A DNA stretch of 64,000 bases, taken from contig CAVYEI010000002.1 of NCBI GenBank assembly GCA_963767475.1, positions 124,001 through 188,000 on the forward strand, in the 5' to 3' direction. Position 1 is the stretch's first letter, and each line of letters starts with the position of its first letter. Source of the stretch: WHSW01 sp963767475 (GTDB lineage Bacteria; Actinomycetota; Thermoleophilia; Solirubrobacterales; 70-9). Shown piece by piece: positions 1-7,699 of this stretch. The notes beneath the pieces were generated by a model that made no database searches, was not told the DNA's origin, and saw only the letters and a program-made list of their open reading frames with translations. The position numbers were made by a program, and so were the translations under genes.

Positions 1-1
1 C

Positions 2-3000
2 GAGGCGATCGCGTCCGGTGCCGCCGAGCACACGGTCGTGGCCGGCGTTTCCATGCAGGCAGTCTTTGCCGCCCTTGCCGCTGAGCCGGTCATCGCCCGC
101 GCGGCCCGTGATCAGGTCCTCTCCGCCCGTTCCGGTCAGCCGTTCGGCCTTCTCGTCGCCGACAATGCGGTTGCCGCACGTCCTGTCTGTTGGCGTCGGG
201 GTCGTGGGACCCGGGACCGTCGGCGTGGGCTCCGTCGGCTCGGTTGGCTCCATCGGGATGACCGGGTCCGGCGACTCAGAGTTGTCGGTCAGTGAGTCGC
301 AACCCTGGTCGTCGGGGAAGTCGACATGGCCATCGCCATCGTTGTCGGCGTCGTCGTCGCATTCCGGTGCCGCGCCGGACTCTGAGTCGTCGCGAGTCGA
401 GTCGCAACCCGGATCGTCTGGGAAGTCGGTGAGTGAATCCGAATCGTTGTCGGCGCCGTCAGAGCACTGCGGGTTCGGTGCCTCCGAGTCGTCCGAAGCC
501 GAGCCGCAACCGGGGTCGTTGGGGAAGTTGGTCTCGCCGTCAGAGTCGTTGTCGAGCCGGTCGTTGCACTCGGGCGGATCCGGCGACTCCGAGTTATCCG
601 CTAGTGAGTCGCAGCCCTGGTCGGCAGGGAAGTTCGAGTTCCCGTCGCTGTCATTGTCCAGCCGGTCGTTGCACTGCGGGGCGTCGGGGGACTCGGAGCC
701 ATCGGTTAGCGAGTCGCAGCCCTGATCCGCCGGGTAGTTGCTGGCGCCGTCAGAGTCGTTGTCGAGCCGGTCGTTGCATTCGGGCGGATCCGGCGACTCG
801 GAGTTATCCGTGAGTGAGTCACAGCCCTGGTCGGCAGGGAAGTTCGAGTTCCCGTCGCTGTCATTGTCCAGCCGGTCGTTGCACTGCGGGGCGTCGGGGG
901 ACTCGGAGCCATCGGTTAGCGAGTCGCAGCCCTGATCCGCCGGGTAGTTGCTGGCGCCGTCAGAGTCGTTGTCGAGCCGGTCGTTGCATTCGGGCGGATC
1001 CGGCGACTCGGAGTTATCCGTGAGTGAGTCACAGCCCTGGTCCGCCGGGTAGTCGATCTGCCCGTCGGAGTCGTTGTCGGAGCTGTCAGAGCACTGCGCC
1101 GAGGAACCGAGCTTGGCCACGAACGCGTCGCTCAGGGAGCCGGAGGTGTCATATGCGCCGGGCGTCGCCGCCATCTCCCCGTCGTCGATGCCGGCGATGT
1201 AGACGTCCCCCGATGAATCGATGTCGATGGCCTTCGACGCTTCGTTGGCCTGACCAACGCCGGCGCCGAAGTACGTCGAGTAGACAAGCGACGCACCGCT
1301 GGCGGCGACCCGCGTGACGAACGAGTCGTAGTCCTGGCCGGGGCCCGCGCCGCTCCGCGTAGGCTGCTGCGCGTCCGGGGTCGTCGGGAAGTCGGTGTTG
1401 ATCGTGTAGCCGGTGACGTAGGCCTGACCCGATCCGTTGACCACGACGCCAGTCGCGGCGTCGGGAGTCCCCGTCGGGTTGTCCGGGTTCACATCGCCAC
1501 CAAGGAGCGTCGAGTAGACGAGCGAGGCGCCGTTTGGCGCGACCTTGGTGACGAACCCGTCGTTGGACGCGCTCCCCTTCATCGTGTCGAACGCGCCCGG
1601 AGTGGTCGGGAACTCCTCGGCCGTGGTGGGGTTTCCGCCGCCTGTCTCGCCGACGACGTACGCGTTGCCGTCGCTGTCGATATCGATGCCGCGGCCGCGG
1701 TCGCCGCGTGTACCGCCGAGGAACGTCGAGTAGACGAGCGAGCCTCCGTTGGGCGCAACCTTGGTCACGAAGGCGTCCATCGTTCCCAGACTCGGCGTCG
1801 TGTCGAAAGCTCCAGCGGTGACTGGGTAGGAGAACGCAACACTGTTCGCCTCCGCTCCGCCGGTGACGTAGGCGTTTCCGGCGGGGTCGACGGCAATCGC
1901 GTTACCGGTCGTGGATGGGCCCCCGCCCAAAATGGTCGAGTACACGACGGATCCGCCACCGGGAGCAATCTTGAGCGCGAACGCATCGGCACCGAACGTG
2001 GGCGTTTCGTCGTAGGCCCCGGGCGTAGTCGGGAACCCGCCGGTCGCCACGCCCGTTACATAGGCGTTACCGGCGGAGTCGATGGCGATCGCCTGCCCTT
2101 GATCGAACCCACCGCCGCCGTGGAACGTTGAGTACACGAGTGACCCGCCGCCTGGCGCAAGTTTGGCGACGAAGACGTCGTGGCTGCCGCCCCCGAATGT
2201 TGTGTCGGCCGCGCCCGAGGTCGTGGGGAATCCGTTCTGGGCGGAGCCGGCCACGTAGGCGGCACCCGCATCGTCGATGGCAATCCCGAAGCCGTTGTCC
2301 TGGCCGGCACCTCCGATGAAGGTCGAGTAGACGAGGGATCCGCCATCCGGCGCGAGCTTCGTGACGAACACGTCGTAGTTCCCGTTGCCGCTCGTGTCGA
2401 AGGCGCCGGAGGTGGTCGGGAATGCGAACCCGCTGTCGGTGCTGGTCGTACCCACCACGTAGGCGTTGCCGGCGCTGTCGACCTTGATGCCGCTCGCCTC
2501 GTCGAAGCCGCCCGCCCCAAGAAACGTTGCGTAACCGATCCCGGGGTCGATCACCAGCGGCAGTGAACGGTCGTAGCGGCCGACCTCGAAGCCGTAACCC
2601 GTCTTGCCATTGAGGGCGTACCGCGACTCGACAGGCACGCGGCGGCCATCCACCATTTGGTAGCTCACGGGCGCGGCGTCGCGCACGGTTCCGCCTGCGG
2701 TTTCGATCCGCAGGCCCCCGCTCGAGCCGACCGCCAGCGCCTGCGCGCCGCCGTATGCGAGCGCGATGTTGGCTGGGTCAGCGCCCGGCGCCACGGCGAA
2801 CTCGTACTTCAGGCGGCCATTTTGGCCGCGGAAGGCCATGTCGACGCCCTGCCAAAGAGCCGGATAGCTGATCTGAGAGAAGGTCGGGATGTTCTGCTGC
2901 CACTGCGCCGGCTCATCGCCGCGGACGTAGTTGACGGTGCCTGGCGCGCGGTGCTCAGCCGTCGGCGCAGCGGCGGGATTCGCGCCGACGAAGCGCATAT

Positions 3001-3331
3001 TCAGCTCGACCGGTGCCGAGCCAGCGCCCTCACCGCCACCCGGCAGCGTCAGAACTGCCTTGCTGTCGGTGAACGCCACACCGAACCCACCGGTCTGCGC
3101 CTGGTAGCGGACGTCGGGGGCAGCCTGACCCCGGTTCGGGGCGAAGGCGAGCGAGGCCTTCGCAAATGCGGCGGCGGCGGCGTCGGCTGTGGGTGCGGGC
3201 TTCGCGGGATCACCCGCGAAGAGCACCGCGACCGTGAGCACGATCGCAGCGACCACGGCGGCGAGCCGCGCCAGCCAGACAGGGCGACTGCCGGTGAGCG
3301 GGCGAACCTCCGAAGTTCCGAGCACCTCCAT
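2..3331 (-). CDS. Large secreted SBBP / DxDxDG-repeat / RTX protein, C-terminus beyond window
   Basis: Open frame of 1110 codons from ATG at 3331 running off the left edge. Residues about 17-45 form a signal anchor. Residues about 55-250 resemble the DUF7948 head seen on SBBP proteins (APNRGQ motif, VNYVRGD). About residues 255-730 hold roughly seven SBBP propeller repeats (YSTFLGG, DSAGNAYVTG, FPTT). Eight 35-residue calcium-type units (DNDSDG...YPADQGCDS) follow at about 740-1020, then a Pro/Thr linker and RTX-like nonapeptides (GGTGRDRL) reaching the edge. It is probably exported and calcium-stabilised, with a cell-surface or adhesive role by inference. A 27-bp element shared with another propeller gene lies about 40 bases upstream of the start. 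The total length is unknown. Confidence 0.85.
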   Translation of the reverse strand, partial: MEVLGTSEVRPLTGSRPVWLARLAAVVAAIVLTVAVLFAGDPAKPAPTADAAAAAFAKASLAFAPNRGQAAPDVRYQAQTGGFGVAFTDSKAVLTLPGGGEGAGSAPVELNMRFVGANPAAAPTAEHRAPGTVNYVRGDEPAQWQQNIPTFSQISYPALWQGVDMAFRGQNGRLKYEFAVAPGADPANIALAYGGAQALAVGSSGGLRIETAGGTVRDAAPVSYQMVDGRRVPVESRYALNGKTGYGFEVGRYDRSLPLVIDPGIGYATFLGAGGFDEASGIKVDSAGNAYVVGTTSTDSGFAFPTTSGAFDTSGNGNYDVFVTKLAPDGGSLVYSTFIGGAGQDNGFGIAIDDAGAAYVAGSAQNGFPTTSGAADTTFGGGSHDVFVAKLAPGGGSLVYSTFHGGGGFDQGQAIAIDSAGNAYVTGVATGGFPTTPGAYDETPTFGADAFALKIAPGGGSVVYSTILGGGPSTTGNAIAVDPAGNAYVTGGAEANSVAFSYPVTAGAFDTTPSLGTMDAFVTKVAPNGGSLVYSTFLGGTRGDRGRGIDIDSDGNAYVVGETGGGNPTTAEEFPTTPGAFDTMKGSASNDGFVTKVAPNGASLVYSTLLGGDVNPDNPTGTPDAATGVVVNGSGQAYVTGYTINTDFPTTPDAQQPTRSGAGPGQDYDSFVTRVAASGASLVYSTYFGAGVGQANEASKAIDIDSSGDVYIAGIDDGEMAATPGAYDTSGSLSDAFVAKLGSSAQCSDSSDNDSDGQIDYPADQGCDSLTDNSESPDPPECNDRLDNDSDGASNYPADQGCDSLTDGSESPDAPQCNDRLDNDSDGNSNFPADQGCDSLTDNSESPDPPECNDRLDNDSDGASNYPADQGCDSLTDGSESPDAPQCNDRLDNDSDGNSNFPADQGCDSLADNSESPDPPECNDRLDNDSDGETNFPNDPGCGSASDDSEAPNPQCSDGADNDSDSLTDFPDDPGCDSTRDDSESGAAPECDDDADNDGDGHVDFPDDQGCDSLTDNSESPDPVIPMEPTEPTEPTPTVPGPTTPTPTDRTCGNRIVGDEKAERLTGTGGEDLITGRAGDDRLSGKGGKDCLHGNAGHDRVLGGTGRDRL
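541..1080. repeat. 210-bp tandem DNA repeat inside the large secreted protein
   Basis: The block beginning at 541 recurs nearly exactly at 751 and again, partially, at 961. The period is 210 bp, made of two alternating 105-bp subunits. Each subunit encodes one 35-residue DNDSDG calcium-binding unit. The copies differ by only a few bases, indicating recent expansion or homogenisation. Confidence 0.9.
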
Positions 3332-3371
3332 GCCCGCCCAGCATGTGCGCAACCTCCCTCCCCGTCTAGTC

Positions 3372-3398
3372 CCCCAATGGGGTGGACTTACCCACCCA
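3372..3398 (-). promoter_or_regulatory. 27-bp element upstream of the SBBP gene (copy 1)
   Basis: On the plus strand it reads CCCCAATGGGGTGGAC, three variable bases, then CCCACCCA. It matches the element at 9410-9436 at 23 of 27 positions. The left block contains CCCCA..TGGGG symmetry, and GGGTGG/CCACCC form a second inverted pair. It ends 41 bases before the ATG at 3331. It is probably a promoter or operator; the bound factor is unknown. Confidence 0.6.
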
Positions 3399-3510
3399 TC
3401 CGCTCACGGGTACGAGCCCTGTCCGCCGCTTTGAGGTCTTCCCGGGGCTCTTCTCGGAAAGCCACGCGTTGCCCGGATCAACAACGTGGCGAGGATCACG
3501 ACTTCGCGGC

Positions 3511-4191
3511 TCAGCCGGTCAGGTCGCGAAGCGTGACGATCCCCGCCCCGATCGCCCGGCGCGCCAGCTCCGCGCGCTTGCGGTTCGGCGGCAGCTCGGG
3601 AACCCCGAACAGTTTGAAAAGCGTCTTCATGTGGGATCGAATCGCCTCCACCGAGACGGTGAGAGCTTTCGCGATCTCCGGGTTCGAGGGGGGCGTGCCC
3701 GCGCCGTCGACGGATTCCAGCAGCGGCCGGCAGAGAACCAACAGCACCCGTCGCTGGGCAGCGGTCACGGCCAACCCGACATGGCCGCCGGCCGAAGCCG
3801 CCGGAACCGTCTCCCTCGACCCGCTCGACGGATCCCGAAAGAGCACGTCGGTGGACCCGAACCTGATGACGTCGCCGTCGTTGAGCCGATGGCGGCTGCG
3901 CACCCGCGCTCCGTTGACGAACGTCCCGTTCCGCGACATACCGTCGTCGACGACCGTCCAGCTCCCGCCGAGGTACTCGAGCAGCGCGTGCAGGCGCGAG
4001 GCCTCCGGGTCCCACGCCAGCGGGATGTCGCTCCGATCCTCCCGCCCGACGGTGACCCGCTCTTGGCCGAGCACCAGCAGCTGCTGTGCCCGCTCACCAT
4101 CCCGCCAGGTCACGAAGGTCTGCCCCCGGCGCACCGCGGCGAGCAGCTCCGTCAGCTCGGCCGGCGTCGTTTCGTCGAGTGGGAAGGTCAC
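3511..4191 (-). CDS. FHA domain protein with C-terminal helix-turn-helix
   Basis: 226 residues from GTG. The FHA domain spans about residues 40-120 and keeps the phosphothreonine-binding signature: G49-R50, S65-R66-x-H68, and N88-G89 in SRNGTFVNG. After a short linker, residues 141-226 form a helix-turn-helix of GerE/LuxR-like pattern (NPEIAKALTVS, then RSHMKTLFKLFGV). It therefore looks like a phosphoprotein-reading DNA-binding regulator. It is the third gene of the kinase cassette, 46 bases after the pseudokinase. The natural inference is that it reads phosphorylation by the upstream kinase and binds DNA locally. There is no transmembrane segment. Confidence 0.85.
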   Translation of the reverse strand: MTFPLDETTPAELTELLAAVRRGQTFVTWRDGERAQQLLVLGQERVTVGREDRSDIPLAWDPEASRLHALLEYLGGSWTVVDDGMSRNGTFVNGARVRSRHRLNDGDVIRFGSTDVLFRDPSSGSRETVPAASAGGHVGLAVTAAQRRVLLVLCRPLLESVDGAGTPPSNPEIAKALTVSVEAIRSHMKTLFKLFGVPELPPNRKRAELARRAIGAGIVTLRDLTG

Positions 4192-4237
4192 ACTCGTGAT
4201 CTTGTCGCCTCAGGCCAGAGAGCGCGCCGCGCGCGTG

Positions 4238-5698
4238 TCAGCCGACCAGATCGAACTGCTTGCCGCTGCGGTCCAAGCGGTAAGCATGGATGACGGCGAT
4301 CGACTCACCCCGGTTGAGCCAGCGGAGGCAGAGGCCCCGTTGAAAGCCGCAGTCGCCGTCGAGCGAGATCAGCGTGCCGTTCGCATCCGCGTCGGAGACA
4401 TCGACGCGAGCGATCCGAGTCCGTCCCCGCACCAGGTCCAAGGCGATCGCGCCTTCGACCTCGACCACCTGAGCGCGCGTCTCCCGCTCGCCCCGCAGAT
4501 GCAGACCGAGCTCGGCGAGAACATCCCCCGCAGGGACTTCGCGGGCGCGCCGCCCGGTGACCTGAGCGAGCTCCGGCTCACCGCCGGGCTCGATGTCGAC
4601 CCGAAGGAGGAGCTCGCCTTGGGCGCGCTCGGAGCTCCCCGCCACCGGGTCGAAGGGAATCGTTCCCTCCCGCTTCCTGAAGGAGGCGCCGGCGATCGGA
4701 CGCGTCCCGACGCTCGCGCCCGCAGCCAGCAGCACCCCGATGCGATCTCCGGCCTCGACCGGAACGTTCGCCGCGAAGGCGTGGGGACCGTCGTCGGCAA
4801 GCGTCTCGACCGAGGAGAAGGAGCGCAGGAACGGATCGCCGCCGCGCCTCCCGACCACCTGCAGGGCGATGTCTCCCGATGCACCTCTCACGGCCCAGCT
4901 CCGCACGACGCCCGCCCTTTCGACGGTCACCGAGGATCCGGCGGCCGACGAGTGGACCAGGGTGCAGGCCGGTGTGTTGGGACTTTGGTCCTCGCCGCAG
5001 CCGACCGCCTCCGCCGGCCCCGGAGCGAGCTCGCTCCCGAGCGGCTCGGTCGCGACGGGGATCGGCGGAGCTGGAGCGTTCTGTGCGCCGGCCGGCTCGC
5101 CGACGACGACGACCGCTCCGACCACCGCCAGGACAGCGAGCCCGCCGACCGCCGCCGCTCGCAGCAGCCGAGCGCGATCCCGTCGGTAAGGCCTCACCGG
5201 CGCCTCGAGATCGGCAAGCGCCGTGCGATCCTGCTCGGCGCTTCCTCCCGTCTCGAGCCCGAGGTCGGCGAGGAAGGCGTTGCCGGCGCCGTCGACCATG
5301 ACGTTGCGCGCGTTGATGCGGCCGTGCGTGAGCCCGGCGCGGTGGATCGTGCCCAGCGCATCGGAGATCGGCCGCAGCAGCTCGGCGAGCCGGCTAGGGG
5401 ACGGGCGGTCTTCGGCGACGAGCCCGGCCAGCGTTCTCCCGTGGACGTAGCGGGTGGCGACGAAGCTGCCTCCTTCCCAGGTCCCGGCCTCATAGGTGGG
5501 AACGATGTTCGGGTGGTGGACCGACGTGCTCAGGCGCTCAGCGGGCCGCTCACCCAAACCCTCTTCGTGATCCATGAGGCGAAGCGCAACGCTCCGGCCG
5601 AGCGAGAGCTGGGTGGCTTCGCACACGAACCCGAGCGAGCCTCCCGGCAGCCGCCGCTCGACCCGGAAACCGCAGATGATCTGTCCCGGCTCAACCAT
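4238..5698 (-). CDS. Transmembrane pseudokinase with extracellular sensor-like domain
   Basis: 486 residues from ATG, starting 10 bases after the kinase stop. Residues 9-150 align with the N-lobe and catalytic loop of PknB-type kinases but are degenerate. The lysine of VALK is R40, the HRD motif is HGR (125-127), the following KPQN is NARN, and DFG is DLG (145-147). The C-lobe is missing: the fold stops near residue 165 and a membrane helix follows at about 179-200. The outer domain (about 205-486) is clearly paralogous to that of the adjacent kinase (shared LGS-E/D-L start, WAV-GA-G, PVE-GD, LA-GA-VG motifs). It is probably a catalytically dead partner or sensor subunit of the neighbouring kinase. 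Confidence 0.85.
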   Translation of the reverse strand: MVEPGQIICGFRVERRLPGGSLGFVCEATQLSLGRSVALRLMDHEEGLGERPAERLSTSVHHPNIVPTYEAGTWEGGSFVATRYVHGRTLAGLVAEDRPSPSRLAELLRPISDALGTIHRAGLTHGRINARNVMVDGAGNAFLADLGLETGGSAEQDRTALADLEAPVRPYRRDRARLLRAAAVGGLAVLAVVGAVVVVGEPAGAQNAPAPPIPVATEPLGSELAPGPAEAVGCGEDQSPNTPACTLVHSSAAGSSVTVERAGVVRSWAVRGASGDIALQVVGRRGGDPFLRSFSSVETLADDGPHAFAANVPVEAGDRIGVLLAAGASVGTRPIAGASFRKREGTIPFDPVAGSSERAQGELLLRVDIEPGGEPELAQVTGRRAREVPAGDVLAELGLHLRGERETRAQVVEVEGAIALDLVRGRTRIARVDVSDADANGTLISLDGDCGFQRGLCLRWLNRGESIAVIHAYRLDRSGKQFDLVG

Positions 5699-5708
5699 CG
5701 CGAACCGG

Positions 5709-7628
5709 TCAGCCCAGGTACCGGATCTGGCTTCTCGAGACGGTGAACCCGTGGTAGATCCTGCGCCCGCTGTTGGGGTTGACCCAGAAGACGCCCACGC
5801 CGCCGAACTCCTCGCCCTCGACCGGGGCCGACTCCATCGCGATCGGCATGCCGCCGGCTTCGAGCCCAGGGACGAACAGACGCTCCCGGCGATCCCCCGA
5901 CACGAACAAGTCGAGCGCCACTCGGTCGCCGACCTCAGTCAGCGCAACGTCTACGGTGCCCTCCGGCTTGGAGATCTCGACCTCCTTGAGTCGTCGCACC
6001 AAGCCGTCCGGAGCGCGGCGGGCCTCGCGTCCCGTCAGCCGCTCGGGGCTCTCGAGGACCGCTCCGGCGACGAAATCGGCGCGGACCGCGAGCTCGTAGT
6101 CGAATCCCGTCCCGGGCCCGCGGGTTGGGCTGCCGTAGAAGCCATCGGCCGGCGCGATCCAGCGTTGCGTCTCGGCATCGTCGGTCTCCGCCACGCCGAC
6201 TGCCGCCCCGGGCGCGAGCTGGATCCCGAGCAGGTCGCCGCGCTCAACGGGCAGGGCGGTTCTGAATCGATGTGGCGCCGTGTTGCCGACCGACTCCCAT
6301 TGCGACAGGCCGACGCGCACGGTGTCCTCGCCACGGGGACGGATGACGTCGAGCGCAACCTCCCCTCGCGCGCCGCTCACGGCCCAGCCGACGATCATCC
6401 CGTCCGCCGGCACGAGGAGCTGCGCGCCGGGCAGCTCGCTCTGCGCGATCGAGCATGGCTTCGAGCCCGCCCCAGGCTCGCCACCGAGGCAGTCGACTGT
6501 GCGGTCGACCGTGTCGAGATCGCTGCCAAGCGCCTCGGCGCCCGCGGCCACCGCCGGCACCGGGACCGTCGCGCCCGGCGCGGCACCGTCGTCGAGTAAC
6601 GCGAAGGCAGCGACGCCCAACGCGAGGCCGGCCAGCCCCACCCCCGCAAGCGAGACTATGCGCGTTCGGCGGGAGCGCTGTGCCTGCGATCCCCCGTTTG
6701 CTTTCGAGGGCGGGAGCGTCGTCGCGTGCGGAATGGGCGTTGGCGTCGTCTCCTTTGGCAACCCCGCGCCGATCGCGGCCGGGCCGAGCGAGGCGACTCC
6801 CGCGCCCATCCGCTCGCGGACGTCCGCGATCAGCGCCTGGGCTGAGCCGGGACGGTCGGCGGGATCCTTCGCCAGGGCCGCGGCGAAGACCGGGTCGAGC
6901 GAGGCCGGTAGCTCCCGGCGTCTTTCGCTGATGCTCGGCACGGGCTCGTTCAAGTGGGCGAACAGGACGGCGGCGTCCGAGCCGAGGGGAAAGACGACGT
7001 CGCCGGTCAGGCAGTGAAAGAGCGTCGCAGCGAACGCGTAGCGGTCGGCGGCCGGACCGGGAGCCTCGCCGCGGATGATCTCGGGAGCCACGTACGCCAC
7101 GGTCCCGAGCATCGGGCGCGAGCCCGTGTCCTGATCGCTGCCGGCACGGCTGAGGCTGAAGTCGGCCAGAAACGCGTGGTCCCCTTCGCCCACGAGCACA
7201 TTCTGGGGCTTGACGTCGCGGTGCAGGAGTCCCGCCTCATGGGCGGCGTCGAGCGCGCCTGCGACCTGACCGAGCAGCAGCAGGGTCCGCTCGCCGTCGA
7301 GCTCTCCGGCGCGAATCAGCCGATCGAGGGTCGGTCCCTCGACGAGCCGCATCGCGAGGAACAGCCCCTCCTCGCGACCGGTGCCGACCTCGTAGACGTC
7401 GAGCACGTGCGGGTGCTCGATCGACGCTTGGATCTCGGCCTCGCGGCGGAAGCGCCGGACGAAGGCCTCGTCGGAGGCGAGATCGGGGCGCAGCACCTTG
7501 AGCGCAACGCGCCGGTCGAGCGAGGATTGCACGGCCTCGTAGACGACTCCCATGCCGCCATGGCCGAGCATCCGCTCGATGCGGTACCCCTGAAAGCTCA
7601 GATCACGCGCGACCACGGCCGCAACCAC
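5709..7628 (-). CDS. Transmembrane Ser/Thr protein kinase, PknB type
   Basis: 639 residues from GTG. The kinase domain (about 14-275) has a glycine loop LGHGGMG, catalytic K44, HRDVKPQN with D138, activation loop, and APE at 181-183. The metal-binding DFG motif is DFS (156-158), unusual but with the aspartate kept. A membrane helix lies at about 324-345 and a roughly 290-residue outer domain follows. That outer domain is not PASTA-type and is paralogous to the outer domain of the next gene. Being first in the cassette kinase, pseudokinase, FHA-HTH, it is likely the active enzyme of a signalling chain sensing an extracellular cue. The ligand is unknown. Confidence 0.92.
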   Translation of the reverse strand: MVAAVVARDLSFQGYRIERMLGHGGMGVVYEAVQSSLDRRVALKVLRPDLASDEAFVRRFRREAEIQASIEHPHVLDVYEVGTGREEGLFLAMRLVEGPTLDRLIRAGELDGERTLLLLGQVAGALDAAHEAGLLHRDVKPQNVLVGEGDHAFLADFSLSRAGSDQDTGSRPMLGTVAYVAPEIIRGEAPGPAADRYAFAATLFHCLTGDVVFPLGSDAAVLFAHLNEPVPSISERRRELPASLDPVFAAALAKDPADRPGSAQALIADVRERMGAGVASLGPAAIGAGLPKETTPTPIPHATTLPPSKANGGSQAQRSRRTRIVSLAGVGLAGLALGVAAFALLDDGAAPGATVPVPAVAAGAEALGSDLDTVDRTVDCLGGEPGAGSKPCSIAQSELPGAQLLVPADGMIVGWAVSGARGEVALDVIRPRGEDTVRVGLSQWESVGNTAPHRFRTALPVERGDLLGIQLAPGAAVGVAETDDAETQRWIAPADGFYGSPTRGPGTGFDYELAVRADFVAGAVLESPERLTGREARRAPDGLVRRLKEVEISKPEGTVDVALTEVGDRVALDLFVSGDRRERLFVPGLEAGGMPIAMESAPVEGEEFGGVGVFWVNPNSGRRIYHGFTVSRSQIRYLG

Positions 7629-7699
7629 ACTCCATCCACCGCCGACTATTAGCCAACGGAGACTTTACGGCGCAGGATTGCCCTCGGCGCTGTCTGGAG

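Noticed and set aside
2657..5746. A plus-strand open frame of over 1000 codons
   Set aside because: It is the complement shadow of the SBBP, FHA and pseudokinase genes in high-GC DNA; its translation has no recognisable domain, while the minus strand encodes clear families.
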